Shown here: piece by piece, positions 44,860 to 54,448 of the stretch
Position numbering within the stretch: position 1 is the stretch's first letter
How the letters are laid out: every line of letters starts with the position of its first letter
NCBI GenBank assembly: GCA_947650285.1
Contig: CANTFL010001293.1
Coordinates: 1 to 64,000 of the forward strand
Source: Hyaloperonospora brassicae
Lineage: Eukaryota; Oomycota; Peronosporomycetes; Peronosporales; Peronosporaceae
Reading direction: 5' to 3'
Length of the DNA stretch: 64,000 nucleotides
The notes under the pieces: generated by a model
Databases searched by the model: none
What the model was told of the DNA's origin: nothing
What the model saw: the letters and a program-made list of their open reading frames with translations, nothing else
Program-made: the position numbers and the translations under genes

Positions 44860-46403
44860 GGATAAGCCCACTGTTGCGACACTGTCAGTCAGTGTCCCGT
44901 CGTCAAGTTTACTTGACGACGTACGAAAGGCATACGCGGAAGATAAGGATCTTCTGCGATTGATGGATCATCTGGTGAATCCATCCAGTAAATCCATGAG
45001 GGATTTACCGGCTTTGTACCGATCCTCATCGGATCGGTATAGTACACGCAACGGATTGCTGTACTATACAGCTGTTGCCGACGACACGCCGCGTGTCGTC
45101 GTACCCGCTCATCATGATTTGCGTTTGCGCATCATGTACGAGTGTCACGATGCCCCAACAGGCGGCCATCGTGGTAGGGAAAAGACTTACCTCACGGTAA
45201 GTCGTGACTTTTACTGGCCCCGCCAGTATCAGTTTGTTCGCAAGTACATACGTGCTTGCGAAGTTTGTCAACGGGTGAAGCCTAGTCCTTCATCCCGTGC
45301 GCCATTGCAGCCTCTGCCTGTTCCGACAGAGTGCTGGCAGTCCGTTTCAATGGACTTCGTCTTCGGTTTTCCAGAAGACGCTCACAAGAATAATGGTATT
45401 CTTGTGTTTGTTGACCGGTTCAGCAAGATAGTCCATCTTGCTGCTGTCCCTGAGTCGATCAAGGCTCAAGGTTGTGCTCGTGTCTTTCTCGACACGGTCT
45501 TCAAACTCCACGGGTTACCCCGTGAACTCGTATCCGGCCGTGACCCTCGGTTCACGGCGGCATTTTGGCAAACCGTGCTCCGTTCTCTCGGAACACGATT
45601 GAAGATGTCTACTTCTGACCATCCCGAAACAGATGGTCAGACGGAACGTGCGAACCGTGTCCTCGAAGAGATCCTTCGAGGGTATGTCCACTCGTTCCCG
45701 AGTTGGAGCGAATCCCTACCCATGGTGGAATTCGCCATCAATAATTCGGTGCATGCTTCCACACAGCACCCACCGTTTTACGTGAATGGCCTACGCCATC
45801 CACGTGTGCCCGCCCTTCTAGAGTGTGACTCTTGGATAAGAGGGGGAGGGACTCGCTCGAGCAAAAACCGTTTTGGCTCTTGCTCATCACGTGTCGACGC
45901 TAACGTCGTCACGTATGATGCCGATGTCGATCAGGTCGACATCGATGAAGAAGATCACCTCAATAATAGCGATGACGCTATTATTGACTCGGATGATGAT
46001 GACGATGCTGGTATATTAAGCATCGTCAACGATTATGCCAGCGAGGAAGAAGACAACCTCGCTGAAGAAGAGAAGCAATCTCTTAGCAGTGCGCACGAAG
46101 CGCACTGAAAGACAAAACAAAGAGTCAGCAGAGAACTTTCTGCTGACTCGAGAAGCGGTAGTCCGTTTCGTTCAGGACGCCATCGCAAATGCGGTGGACC
46201 GTCAGACACGGAACGCAGACAAGAATGGAAGAGCAAATGTTCTTTCATTTAAAGTTAACGACCTAGTACTACTGTCTACGGTAAACTTACCTGGACATGC
46301 AGTCACTAGTGTCGGCAGTAGTAAACTACTGCCGAAGTACATTGGGCCATTTCGAGTGTTGCATCGCAAGGGCAATGCATACACGACTCGAATTGCCACG
46401 TAA
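44860..46403 (+). pseudogene. GypsyB integrase with acidic insertion and GPY/F module
   Basis: Zinc finger: HHDLRLRIMYECHD and GGHRGREKTYL, then CEVCQRVKPS. The DDE core has MDFVFGFPED (first Asp), GRDPRF (second Asp; usual SDRD has Gly here) and DGQTERANR (Glu). After YVNGLRHPRVP comes an unusual acidic stretch of about 80 residues (about 45890-46100) with runs such as SDDDDD and EEEDN. After a frame change at about 46100 the GPY/F module follows (SSKLLPKYIGPFRVLHRKG at about 46318). The core frame is open to 46108. Confidence 0.85.
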
Positions 46404-46686
46404 GATGCGCACGCATCCTACGTTATACGTGGGGAGGCTCAGGCCGTACTGTCAGTACGAGCCTTCTTCTTCCGATGAAGATAGCCCCACGTTCAAGAAC
46501 ATCCATCAAGTTCTTGCGTTCGCGCTCCAGACTATCCGTCTGGTCGCGCAGCTATGATACCTCGGAACTAAACAGAGATATCTCCCCGCGAGCTGTCGCC
46601 AGCTCGCCGAAAAGGGAGCGGACATCCCGCTCGACCTGAACCTGCGCTGTGGCATAATCGGCGCGATCCTTCGCCCGATCAGCCTC

Positions 46687-47067
46687 GTGATCCTTGCGAT
46701 TATTCCGCACGGTATCAGTCAAAGCGTAGCGCCGGACGCTCTCGTGCTATCAAGTCATCGCGCAATTCATCGATTGCGCGATCCATCTCGTAAGGGTCGA
46801 GATGATGAACCGAATCATCTGGAGGAGGTCTTTCCTCCTCCACCACATCCTTTGGTGGATTCTCACGATGGTCAACGCTTCCTAGTGGAGCGTAACTTGA
46901 ACCACCGTGACGATTCAGGATCAAAGACGAGCTACCTCGTCCAGTGGCGGGGGTATCCACCCTCTTGGAACAGCTGGGAGCCCCGCTCCCAGCTGTTGAT
47001 GGACGTTGAAGGTCTCGTCCGCCAGTATTACGAGACTCATCCGATTAGTCCATGGGACAATCGGTAA
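46687..47067 (+). CDS. GypsyB chromodomain (C-terminus of Pol)
   Basis: Open frame ending the polyprotein. The chromodomain reads [10 protein letters not shown], then [21 protein letters not shown], then a C-terminal helix ([10 protein letters not shown]). It is separated from the GPY/F module by lesions, so it is a part of pol and not a free gene. The stop at 47065-47067 lies within the 3' end of the antisense ORF, giving a 23-bp tail-to-tail overlap. Confidence 0.82.
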   Translation: MILAIIPHGISQSVAPDALVLSSHRAIHRLRDPSRKGRDDEPNHLEEVFPPPPHPLVDSHDGQRFLVERNLNHRDDSGSKTSYLVQWRGYPPSWNSWEPRSQLLMDVEGLVRQYYETHPISPWDNR

Positions 47068-48049
47068 ACACGCGCCCTAGGCGCTTGTAGACGGATTGCA
47101 AGTTTGCAATCGCGTCACGCATCTCCTCCGAGATGTGTGCCCTTCCCCAGGGTGAGCTTAGGGAATACACGTCCCTATGTGCACGTTGCGAGTTGTCAGT
47201 ACAACTCGCACAAGGATCTCCCCAAGTGAGGCGAGGAATGCCGGCCTCAATTGATAAACAATGCAACCGGTACCTGGCACCGGTTGGCGTTCGCTTTTCG
47301 AACCTGAGGCGTGTCGCCTCAAGTTTCTTGAGCCACCCTTCTCGTCCAAAATTATTTACGTTTTGGACGAACGCGTTCCACGCAGCCAAAAGCGAGTTTT
47401 TGTCACGCTTTTGGTTGCTGTTGTACCATAGATGTCAAAGGAAGACATCGTGATAAAAATCTTCCTCAGCGCGAAAGTTACTCGCGCTGGGATCCAAGCC
47501 GTGAAGCTCAGTCGCATCGAATAAGGGTATTCGATGGTGTTGGCTTGTCTCGTTAGACAAGACATTGATGATCCGTTCAGGCAAACGCCACGGCTTCAGC
47601 TCATCACGATTCACAGTGGTACCCTTGCCGGTACCACGGCTTTCAGAATGACGATGGGTTGCACCATCGTCATCACGCTCGTGCGAAGAAGCACGAGTCG
47701 GCGGTGGTAAGGAGTAATACTCCTCACCACCCTGATCACCTTCATCATCACTGCCGAACAGACTGTGATGCAACTCACGAGTCCGTTCGTTCGGCAGTGG
47801 CCTTGGCGAATACTGAGGCGTCGCCGGTGATCGAAACGCCTCTGTAACATTGCCCGAGTCAGACACGTCTGACTCGCCAGAGTAGATGACCTCAATGTCG
47901 GGGTCATCATGCGCACGCGGTGTTGTACCGCGTGCACCTTCAGCACCTGCTGCTGCAGGCGGAGAAGGAGCAGCAGACGACGAATCGTCTGCCGCAGAGG
48001 CTGGCACAGCAGCAGGCTGTGCGGGTCTTGAGTCACCTCGCATAGACAT
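47045..48049 (-). pseudogene. Antisense ORF (aORF) of GypsyB
   Basis: ATG at 48049 (MSMRGDSRPA), 132 bp from the 3' LTR, reading back toward pol. About 330 codons with one in-frame TGA at 47435-47437; the frame is the same on both sides of it. The N-terminal half is low-complexity (Ala/Pro/Ser and acidic: DDSSSAAPSPP, GSDDEGDQGGEEYY). The C-terminal half is folded-looking (WNAFVQNVNNFGREGWLKKLE, then WGDPCASCTDN with a CxxC). No known domain recognised. Position, orientation and start distance match the antisense ORFs of the GypsyA copies, although sequence similarity to them is weak at best. Confidence 0.68.
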
Positions 48050-48142
48050 GTTAACGATGCGAGGACGGGTGGAAAGTGAATGGAACGGACCCAACAAGTG
48101 CTCCCTGTCCCAATGGTGTCCAACGGGTGGCCGCCATATTTT

Positions 48143-48180
48143 TGATAGTCACACGGTGACTATCAGTTAAAGGGGGGTCA
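48143..48180 (+). other. Hairpin and polypurine tract before the GypsyB 3' LTR
   Basis: A perfect 10-bp stem (TGATAGTCAC with GTGACTATCA, loop ACG) at 48143-48165 is followed by the purine run AAAGGGGGG (about 48169-48177) directly before the LTR. Confidence 0.65.
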
Positions 48181-48571
48181 TGTAACGGGGCAGCCCGTTA
48201 CATGGAATTGTCATTTGAGAGATAATGACAATAAATGATATCATGTTGAATATTCTTTGAACAATACCACCAACAGTGGTGATATTGATGGGTCGACCAA
48301 AGAGTCTGCTCATTGCTTGATATCTTGACGATACCAACCCACCATTCGCCGCAAGACGCGCGCAACGAGTGGTGACGAGACGTCACCATACACTCAGTTA
48401 GATTAGTATAATTACGTTAAGTCAAACCGAGAGACAGTGGTTAAATACTTAATTATATTAATATAACAGTTCTGCTTTTTCCTTATCTACGCTTCCTCGT
48501 TTGCCTCGTGTACGTCTGTCGGGGCACCAAAACCCTTGCGTTAAGTTCACGCAAGGGTGTGCCCTGTTACA
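48181..48571 (+). repeat. 3' LTR of GypsyB
   Basis: 391 bp, TGTAACGGGG to CCCTGTTACA. It differs from the 5' LTR at about 14 places by eye. Confidence 0.93.
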
Positions 48572-49058
48572 GGATCGACGCAGACTTCGCGGCAGACAAA
48601 TCGAACTGTAAGTCTGTGTCTTGTTGTGTATTGACCATAGATAGCTTGGCTATCCTTTAGTTGTGCAAGAAGCAATCTGGTGTGTCGCTGAGCACAATGG
48701 AGGCAGAGTTCATCGCGTCATTTCAAGCTTGACGCGAGCTGCTGGGGATGAACGGACTGCTCGACGAGCTGAAGCTGATCGTCGTCAAGCCAATGCCGAT
48801 GTGGATGGATAACCAAGCGGCTATCAAGCAGATCAATTCGGAGAAGAGTACGTCAGGCGCCAAGCACGTGGACGTCACGTTCAAAATTATCTGCAACTAC
48901 GAGAAAGAAGTGACCGTGGTTCCAAGGTTTGTCAAGTCCCAAGACATGATGACCGATATCCTGAAGAGGTCTCTACCGGCACCAGGAATGGAAGAACTAC
49001 GCGCGATGTTTGGATTGAAGACGACTCAGGATGACACCGAGGAGGAGTGTAAGATGAA
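48572..49058 (+). pseudogene. pol of CopiaB, 3' part (RNase H)
   Basis: Resumes the RNase H frame interrupted at 40587: IDADFAADKSNCKSVS, then VSLSTMEAEFIAS, a stop, and the open stretch from 48748 (MWMDNQAAIKQINSEKSTSG, KHVDVTFKII, FVKSQDMMTDILKRSLP). It ends just before the 3' LTR. The catalytic E in MEAEF and the D in MDNQAA are present. Confidence 0.88.
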
Positions 49059-49060
49059 CC

Positions 49061-49456
49061 TGTTTAGAAACGTCTTGTCAGTCATTGTTATGTTACAGTT
49101 TCAACGGATATAACATGTGACGGTGACACCTGATTGGCCAAGTCCACAAACATCTTGACAGATGGTGAGACGAGGCTACGACGGTGACAGATCGTGTGAC
49201 GAGGCAACGACAGTGACAGGTGTCGTGACAGGATGGTGATGGACCAGGTGGCGGGAAAAGGTAGCGATATGAACGTTGGAAGACATGGCGACGGCTTGAG
49301 AGATGAGAGGGAAGACGGACGCAATCATGTTATGGTAAAGTTGCAGTGTATGTAATACTATTGTGTTCGCGAACGAAGAAAACACTTGCATATATTCACT
49401 TCTACTTCTACCTCTTCGCACACAAGTGCCTTTGTTCTACACGCAAACTTCCAACA
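49061..49456 (+). repeat. 3' LTR of CopiaB
   Basis: 396 bp, preceded by a purine-rich stretch (GAGGAGGAG), identical in length to the 5' LTR at 36232. Confidence 0.92.
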
Positions 49457-49969
49457 AAATATCTATAATGCAAAGTTCGTTCTCGAATTGTTTGGCGAAA
49501 ATTCGATCGTTTCCATCTTCTGCCGCATTTCTTGTTTTTGTGATGTTTGTGATGTTTGTGCTTCAAAGCATTAGATTATTTTATCTTTTTCGAAAGTATT
49601 TCATCATCATCCTAAGTGATGTAAGAGGCCGGTGCGCCCTAACAACACAAATTTATTGCCATGAGAAGAGCGAAATTGCAACCAGGCCTATAATTTATGA
49701 ATAGTGTTATATATTTTGATCGTCCGACACCACATCCCTTTGTACGGCAGTAAATGCAGCGTTTCGATTTGATGAAACCTTGAATTTTTAGTCTAAATAT
49801 AAGAAATAATATCTTCTCTCAGATTTAAAACATGCGGATGCGGACTGCTCAAATAAAGCCATCATGTCAATACCATATTTAATATTCTAATCGCAAATAT
49901 TTCTAGCCCTTTTACCGTTGTTGGTTTTACATCTAAACAATAAGCTATGGTCGAGCGCCTTGTTAGTTG
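49457..49969. other. Intergenic, no feature seen
   Basis: AT-rich spacer with a small GTGATGTTTGTGATGTTTGT tandem at about 49539-49560. No gene recognised. Confidence 0.6.
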
Positions 49970-51220
49970 GTGCAGATTTTGTCCTTGTTTGTCGTTATGA
50001 AACGAAATGGTACAAAGTGGTGCATCGGCTCACCATGGCGCTGGAATCCACGTACGAAAGGAAACACCTTCATAGTTTGCTTGCATACCGAAGCCACTCA
50101 GTCTTGGAGAAGCAGACATAGTATGCGTTGCCTACATGGTGGTCGGGCATGACGTCCGAGGCAATGAGCATTGACGTACACGTAGACTTCGTGCTACCTA
50201 GTATGCTAAGCCTCTTGTTGCGTGATTGAGCGCACGCAATGCCGCAGGTGGAAAAATGATAGAAGACCAATTACTGCTGCGTCATTGTCGTGGTGTTAGC
50301 GCAGGTTTGCTTGATCAGCGTTTGTTTTTTGCATTGTTGAGAGCATCACAAGCTGTTCTGCGAAAAGGCGGTGGTCACTGTAATACGAGAGTCAGCAATG
50401 AAACGGCTCGCTCGATGCAATGGCCGCCAACTGACAAATGTCGCGTTCATTACGTTGCATGCGTCGTCTAGCCGTATCCACTTTATCGATTGCGCGAGAG
50501 ACGTGACTGGCATTAAGCATGTACGAGTGGGAAGACGAGCAATGAAGGCTACGACACCCAGAAACGTGTGGCTTCACACAAGATCGAGGCCACCAAACTG
50601 ATTTTTTTGAGCGCCATGAGCTGTGTCAAATCCCGGTCTGAGCTACGTTTTGTTGCATGGTCAGGGCGCCGCGTAGAACTGTGTAGTAGTGGCGATGGTG
50701 CACTGGATGCAGTCGACCTGATCGGCTGCTGAATGTCACGACTGTAACCGCCGATGAGACCGTCAAAATCGGTCCAGTCGGTTGGTACTAGAAGACGAGA
50801 AGATAGAAGGTTCGGGCAATGACGTGACGTGCTTTGGAGAAGCTGTCACCACTGTGAGCTAAGTACCCGCGTGACCGTCAGATGGCGCTCAGCTTCGACA
50901 TGGACACAGACAGTACCACCACAAAAGAGCTGCCATCGGGCTAGAACCAGCTTGCCATACTCTGCGCACGTCGAGGGAGATGAGTGGACACGGGAAGTAT
51001 CATCGATGGAACAGTTATCGGGGATGTGTGAGGAAGGACCAGACTCAGACCAACCCCCACTTCAAGCAGGTTGGCTGGTCTTTCTCTTCGATCGATATCG
51101 TCGTTGTTTCCCGACCACCGAGCACTTGGCGCCAATCATTCGCTTCGGTAAACCTCAGCATCAGTCATTGCGCAACTTGCCGTCTCGAACCCGCTATCTC
51201 CTGCCGATCCTAGTCGTCCA
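49970..51220 (+). repeat. Duplicated segment, copy B, upstream of effector B
   Basis: Direct-orientation counterpart of 7815-10373, about 1.3 kb because it lacks two internal stretches of copy A. It includes the 56-bp block (50133-50188) identical to copy A and the decayed coding remnants shared with it, for example the frame at 50238-50455 (IEDQL, RHCR, AGLL, KGGGHCNTRVS) and EGDEWTREVSSMEQLS near 50975. Confidence 0.8.
51160..51180 (+). promoter_or_regulatory. Oomycete-type initiator upstream of effector B
   Basis: TCATTGCGCAACTTG, TCATT at 51165-51169, 56 bp before the ATG; same sequence and spacing as in copy A. Confidence 0.55.
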
Positions 51221-51835
51221 ATGTGTCCAGCGATCTTCTTGTCCGCGGCACTGCTCTGCCTTGTGACATGTGGCTATGCCGTCAAAGCAGCATCAGACTT
51301 GCAGAACCCCATCACGTCGGACGTCAACTCGCCTGCGATGGCCAATGACAACCGGATTCAATCTGATGCGAATACGAAGCAACGGCGCCTGTTTTCGACG
51401 TGGGATAAGAAGCATTCGGAACCTGAAGCCGACCCGCAGGCGGCTGCAATGGACAGCGTTGCCGAGGACGCGCAATTCGACAACATTGGCGCGCCAGCTC
51501 GTGAAAGCACCTACGTCCCATACAGCGATGACAGCATCGATAGCTCGGACCTTTCCGACAGCTCGGACTTTTCCGACAGCTCCGACACCGTCGGTGTGGC
51601 CAGCAAATCCGGTCGAATACCTCACTGGCGTCTCTACGTTTACGCTTTGAAGTACAGGAGGTACTTCAAGTGGGACCATCGTACTCGTGCGCAAGTGCTG
51701 CAAGACCTCGCCATTAACGAGGAATATCACGACGGCTGGACTCGACACAATACGTATCTCGACAAAGGCTACCTCGTGTATCTCGACAAGCAATGTGCAC
51801 GTCCCAAAAACATCAACGAGCCCGCTTGTGCTTAG
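51221..51835 (+). CDS. Candidate secreted RXLR-like effector, copy B
   Basis: 204 residues, paralogue of 10374-10973. Signal peptide residues 1 to about 23. RRLF at 55-58 is followed by an acidic patch (WDKKHSEPEAD). Unlike copy A, the middle carries a Ser/Asp repeat (SSDLSDSSDFSDSSD, about residues 107-121). The C-terminal half is the most alike part: ALKYRRYF, RAQVLQDLA, YLVYLDKQCA and a final ACA, giving two conserved cysteines. Intact, single exon. Probably secreted into the host; target unknown. The shared C-terminal block may be the functional module (inference). Confidence 0.74.
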   Translation: MCPAIFLSAALLCLVTCGYAVKAASDLQNPITSDVNSPAMANDNRIQSDANTKQRRLFSTWDKKHSEPEADPQAAAMDSVAEDAQFDNIGAPARESTYVPYSDDSIDSSDLSDSSDFSDSSDTVGVASKSGRIPHWRLYVYALKYRRYFKWDHRTRAQVLQDLAINEEYHDGWTRHNTYLDKGYLVYLDKQCARPKNINEPACA

Positions 51836-52974
51836 GGACTCGTCAAGGTCTGCTTGTCAGAAGGGACAATGTGGTCACTTTTCATGCCGACAGCGTTGCG
51901 TAGTGTCCTTCTAACAGTTGTGAAGACGTCTGGTTTGGCATCTAAGATCTCGCGACACTACCAACTAACTGACTGAATGACAGATGCTGTCTGGGTTTTT
52001 CTTACCCCTTTGTCGGGTCGATGCGGATAGAGAACCGGTTTTGATTTTAAGTTGTAGGGAGACTTGTTCGACAGGCCACTTTCGAGACACGACAGTGTTA
52101 GATTTGCTTTGCGATGAATGTGCCGAGGAGCACTTTTGCTCGTAAACTGCCTCGATAGAACATGTGATTGGTCTGCGTCGCGTCAGAAGAGCCGAACAAA
52201 GTGTCGAAGGGAAGGGGCAGAAGGGATACTGTCGATCCCAGCTTCTGAGTCCCATGTAACAAAAAAGGGAATCTGCTTCAGTATCAAACGTTCACTGTAG
52301 AAGATCCCCTTGACCTATAATTCAAAATCACTGCTTGTTTCCGGCTTTTGAGCACTCGCTCCGCAGACGTTGCAACACCAAAGGGCTCTCTCTCCTACAC
52401 TCGGACTTCGCACGGCAGCTACAGTTTAGTCGACTTAGGTTCGCTCGTTGCAGTCGGTCAAAACTCTGAGAAGTAGACTGTCGAGTATAATAAAATGCGT
52501 AGCGATAAGTTGTAGACCCGTTTTCCATGCGGCAGCAGTAGACTATTGTCAAAGGAGAAAAAACGCTATCGTGTTGCAGACTTCGTGGTTATGCAAGAAC
52601 TCGGGACGGTGACAGCACTACGCCTGATAATATCTTGATCCTGTCTCTTCATACTATACAAGTCGCCGCGATTGTCGGCATCCGAAAACGTAAAGGCCCC
52701 TTCGAGGCGGCAAGTTGGACTAATGTCGCAGCTCACCTCTTTGTACAACAATGCGACCGTCCATAAATACAATGCAGAATGTATATCGATTCATTGCGCC
52801 ACCTTGAAAGCGATTCGTGCTTCCACTACGTGCACCAGTTGCAAGTAAGGTCGGGAAGCTTCCTTCCGCCATTTTAAGGCAGTGCTATTGTACCATTACT
52901 GCTGTATCCTTTTTCGACTGACTTCGACAAGACGAGAAGAGAAACCAATAAAAGCCTCACGACCAAAGCTAAAA
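51836..52974. other. Intergenic, no feature seen
   Basis: No recognised gene. A minus-strand frame at 52566-52772 has no domain. Ends at the probable target duplication (AAGCTAAAA, 52966-52974) of the adjacent TIR element. Confidence 0.55.
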
Positions 52975-53035
52975 GGCCACGACTAGGGGCACACCCCACT
53001 TTTGCTACGGGCACACCCGCCCTCCTAAACCGATA
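52975..53035 (+). repeat. Left TIR of the Myb-carrying element
   Basis: Pairs with 54335-54395. One substitution (CTACGGG versus CTAGGGG) and a one-base length difference in the C-run were noted. Confidence 0.88.
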
Positions 53036-53069
53036 AAAAGGACTTCCAACTCTCCGAAACTATACAGCA

Positions 53070-54125
53070 CTAAGCTGCACGACCTCGCGGGAACGACTCG
53101 GTTGCTACTTGCTCCACTGTGATACCATTGTACGTACTACGCTTAGTGTGTTTCTTCCTAAAGCGAGGGTCATGATGATGTATTGACCGGCGACAGAAGA
53201 CGGCTGTTGTCTGGCTTTTGCTTGCATCCATCAGTGCGCGACAACGTTTGTCATAAGCGTCTGGATCCAATTGTCTTCAGCATCGACACTGTTGAGCTTT
53301 CGTGCGGCCACTTAGCCCAGCAGCAAGCCGCGGCCAGAGTCGGGCGACTCGATGCCCCACTCGCGCTATCTTGTAAGAATGATCCATCTTTCTGCTCGGT
53401 GAACTTACGGGACGACAAGTCCGGGTTGATGCGGTTGACGTGTCGGTCCCGAAGCGCTGGCTGTGTTCGCCCGGGCACATTCTGACAAATGTCGTTCCAC
53501 GGCACTTGATCCTGATTGGACTCACTGCCTTTTGGCACGTATGCACGAAGTGCGAGCAGCAGCCGTCTATCCTCACTCAGCGAGAACTTGCCTCACCGAA
53601 GACCTGGTGCAAGCGAGAGCTGCCATCGATGGCGGATCTGCTCCGACACACGGCCATCCATCAAATCTGCAACCACGTTCCGCTTTTCGCCAAAGACCGG
53701 GACAGCTTCACGCAGGTTCGAATCTTCTTCTGGCGTAAAGGTTGACCGCGTGTTTCCCGCGTTCAGCGCTGTCTTGCACCAAGTAAGACAATGAGCTGCT
53801 GGTCTTCCCGGCACTGGCATGCGCTCTCTTTCTCCCACGCGCCAAGCTGAAACGTCGGCGACTCGTGCAAGTCATACCATAATTTGCACGCAATACCCGA
53901 ACGTTCAATTGGAAACTTTCTCGACTTGCGCGCGTCCTGCCACGCGCGAAGTTTGTTCCACGCTTGCAGAAATACCTCCACGTTAGCGGCGTGTGTCATG
54001 TAGAAAGCTTTGGCAAAGTCCGCGACGACTTTACGCTCTCGACTCGTGTAAATCGTTGGGGGCCCAGCTACAAACGACTCGTGACTGTGAGCACGTGGAA
54101 ACTCGGATGTCGTTGCCACTGCCAA
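53070..54125 (-). pseudogene. Multi-repeat Myb DNA-binding protein, broken, inside TIR element
   Basis: In transcription order: an upstream part (YTSRERKVVADFAKAFYMTH, 54060-54000); a frame change near 53770-53830; Myb repeat FTPEEDSNLREAVPVFGEKR then VADLMDGRVSEQIRHRW (53735-53620); TGA at 53593-53595 where Arg is expected; a second repeat GKFSLSEDRRLLLALRAY then WNDICQNVPGRTQPALRDRH (53592-53445); a frame change; a third repeat remnant (LWPRLAAGLSGRTKAQQC, about 53340-53285); another TGA; and a tail to 53070. Spacing of W/F residues and the GRT/QIRHRW helices are typical Myb. It resembles the animal/plant R1R2R3 and SNAPC4-like repeat type, not the single Myb/SANT of Harbinger transposons. 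Confidence 0.75.
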
Positions 54126-54334
54126 TGGTCAGATCTTGGCATCGTACCATTGGATTGTATACCGTTTTCGAGACAGTAGAGATTCCAGCAGGCATTGCCG
54201 TTCGGACACCGCCCGGGCAAAGATGGATTGATCAAATCTCGCGCACTAATGCATTTACCGTTTAAGATCGGGACAAAGCGAGCAGTAGTAAGTGACTACG
54301 TGTTTTACTTATTCTGCACCGTAAAATGTGAAGT

Positions 54335-54395
54335 CTTTTTTAGGAGGGCGGGGGTGTGCCCCTAGCAAAAGTGGGGTGTGCCCCTAGTCGTGGCC
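54335..54395 (+). repeat. Right TIR of the Myb-carrying element
   Basis: Reverse complement of 52975-53035. It ends 53 bp before the first likely ATG of the SfsA-like gene. Confidence 0.88.
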
Positions 54396-54448
54396 AAACT
54401 AAAAACGTCGTTGCGGTCGGACCGAACAAGTTTGCGTCACAGTGTCCA

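Larger units (their letters stand above)
40990..48165. repeat. Dense tiling of short perfect inverted repeats through GypsyB
   Basis: Almost every 25-45 bp there is a perfect inverted repeat with arms of 7-13 bp and a loop of 0-12 bases. Checked examples (outer ends): 42125-42146 (9-bp arms), 42313-42337 (12-bp arms, 1-base loop), 42650-42675 (13-bp arms, no loop), 43190-43209 (10, no loop), 43983-44002 (8), 44368-44390 (8), 44400-44416 (7), 44417-44440 (9), 44449-44471 (8), 44898-44921 (11), 45017-45039 (9), 45079-45101 (10), 47386-47414 (9), 47855-47876 (10), 47913-47935 (9), 48143-48165 (10). They lie inside gag, pol and the antisense ORF alike, and in the LTRs. For random sequence, arms of at least 8 bp with loops up to 12 are expected about once per 5 kb. 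Confidence 0.85.
40588..48571 (+). mobile_element. GypsyB: Ty3/gypsy chromodomain element nested in CopiaB
   Basis: 8.0 kb with LTRs of 394 and 391 bp (about 3-4 percent different by eye). A 5-bp target duplication flanks it: GGAGC (40583-40587) and GGATC (48572-48576). Restoring the copia RNase H frame shows GGATC is the original, so one copy has one change. gag and the integrase core are open; protease-RT-RNase H has a few frameshifts. It carries an antisense ORF and is packed with short inverted repeats. Confidence 0.95.
36232..49456 (+). mobile_element. CopiaB: Ty1/copia retrotransposon split by GypsyB
   Basis: Two 396-bp LTRs (36232-36627 and 49061-49456) bracket a copia gag-pol that is interrupted at RNase H by GypsyB (40588-48571). 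The two pol parts join exactly across the insertion. LTRs differ at about seven positions, so insertion is recent. Flanks (ATGCC, AAATA) do not show a target duplication. The copia body without GypsyB is about 5.2 kb. Confidence 0.92.
52975..54395 (-). mobile_element. TIR element carrying a Myb gene (Pack-MULE-like)
   Basis: 1421 bp with terminal inverted repeats of about 60 bp (52975-53035 and 54335-54395), nearly identical: GGCCACGACTAGGGGCACAC, then CCCACTTTTGCTA, then a GGGCACACC run and CCGCCCTCCTAAA. Flanking 9-mers AAGCTAAAA (52966-52974) and AAACTAAAA (54396-54404) match at 8 of 9, fitting the 9-bp target duplication of Mutator-like elements. No transposase inside; the cargo is a decayed Myb-repeat gene on the minus strand. 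Non-autonomous MULE with captured host gene is the best reading; another TIR superfamily with 9-bp duplications is possible. Confidence 0.75.

Noticed and set aside
47611..48123. 170-codon frame on - overlapping the GypsyB aORF
   Set aside because: Different register from the aORF, which alone has a sensible ATG, composition and full length.
36227..49461. Target duplication for CopiaB
   Set aside because: Flanks ATGCC and AAATA do not match at any sensible LTR boundary.
53705..53745. tRNA-like GGTTCGAATC box
   Set aside because: No pairing T-stem or acceptor stem around it; it lies inside the Myb sequence.
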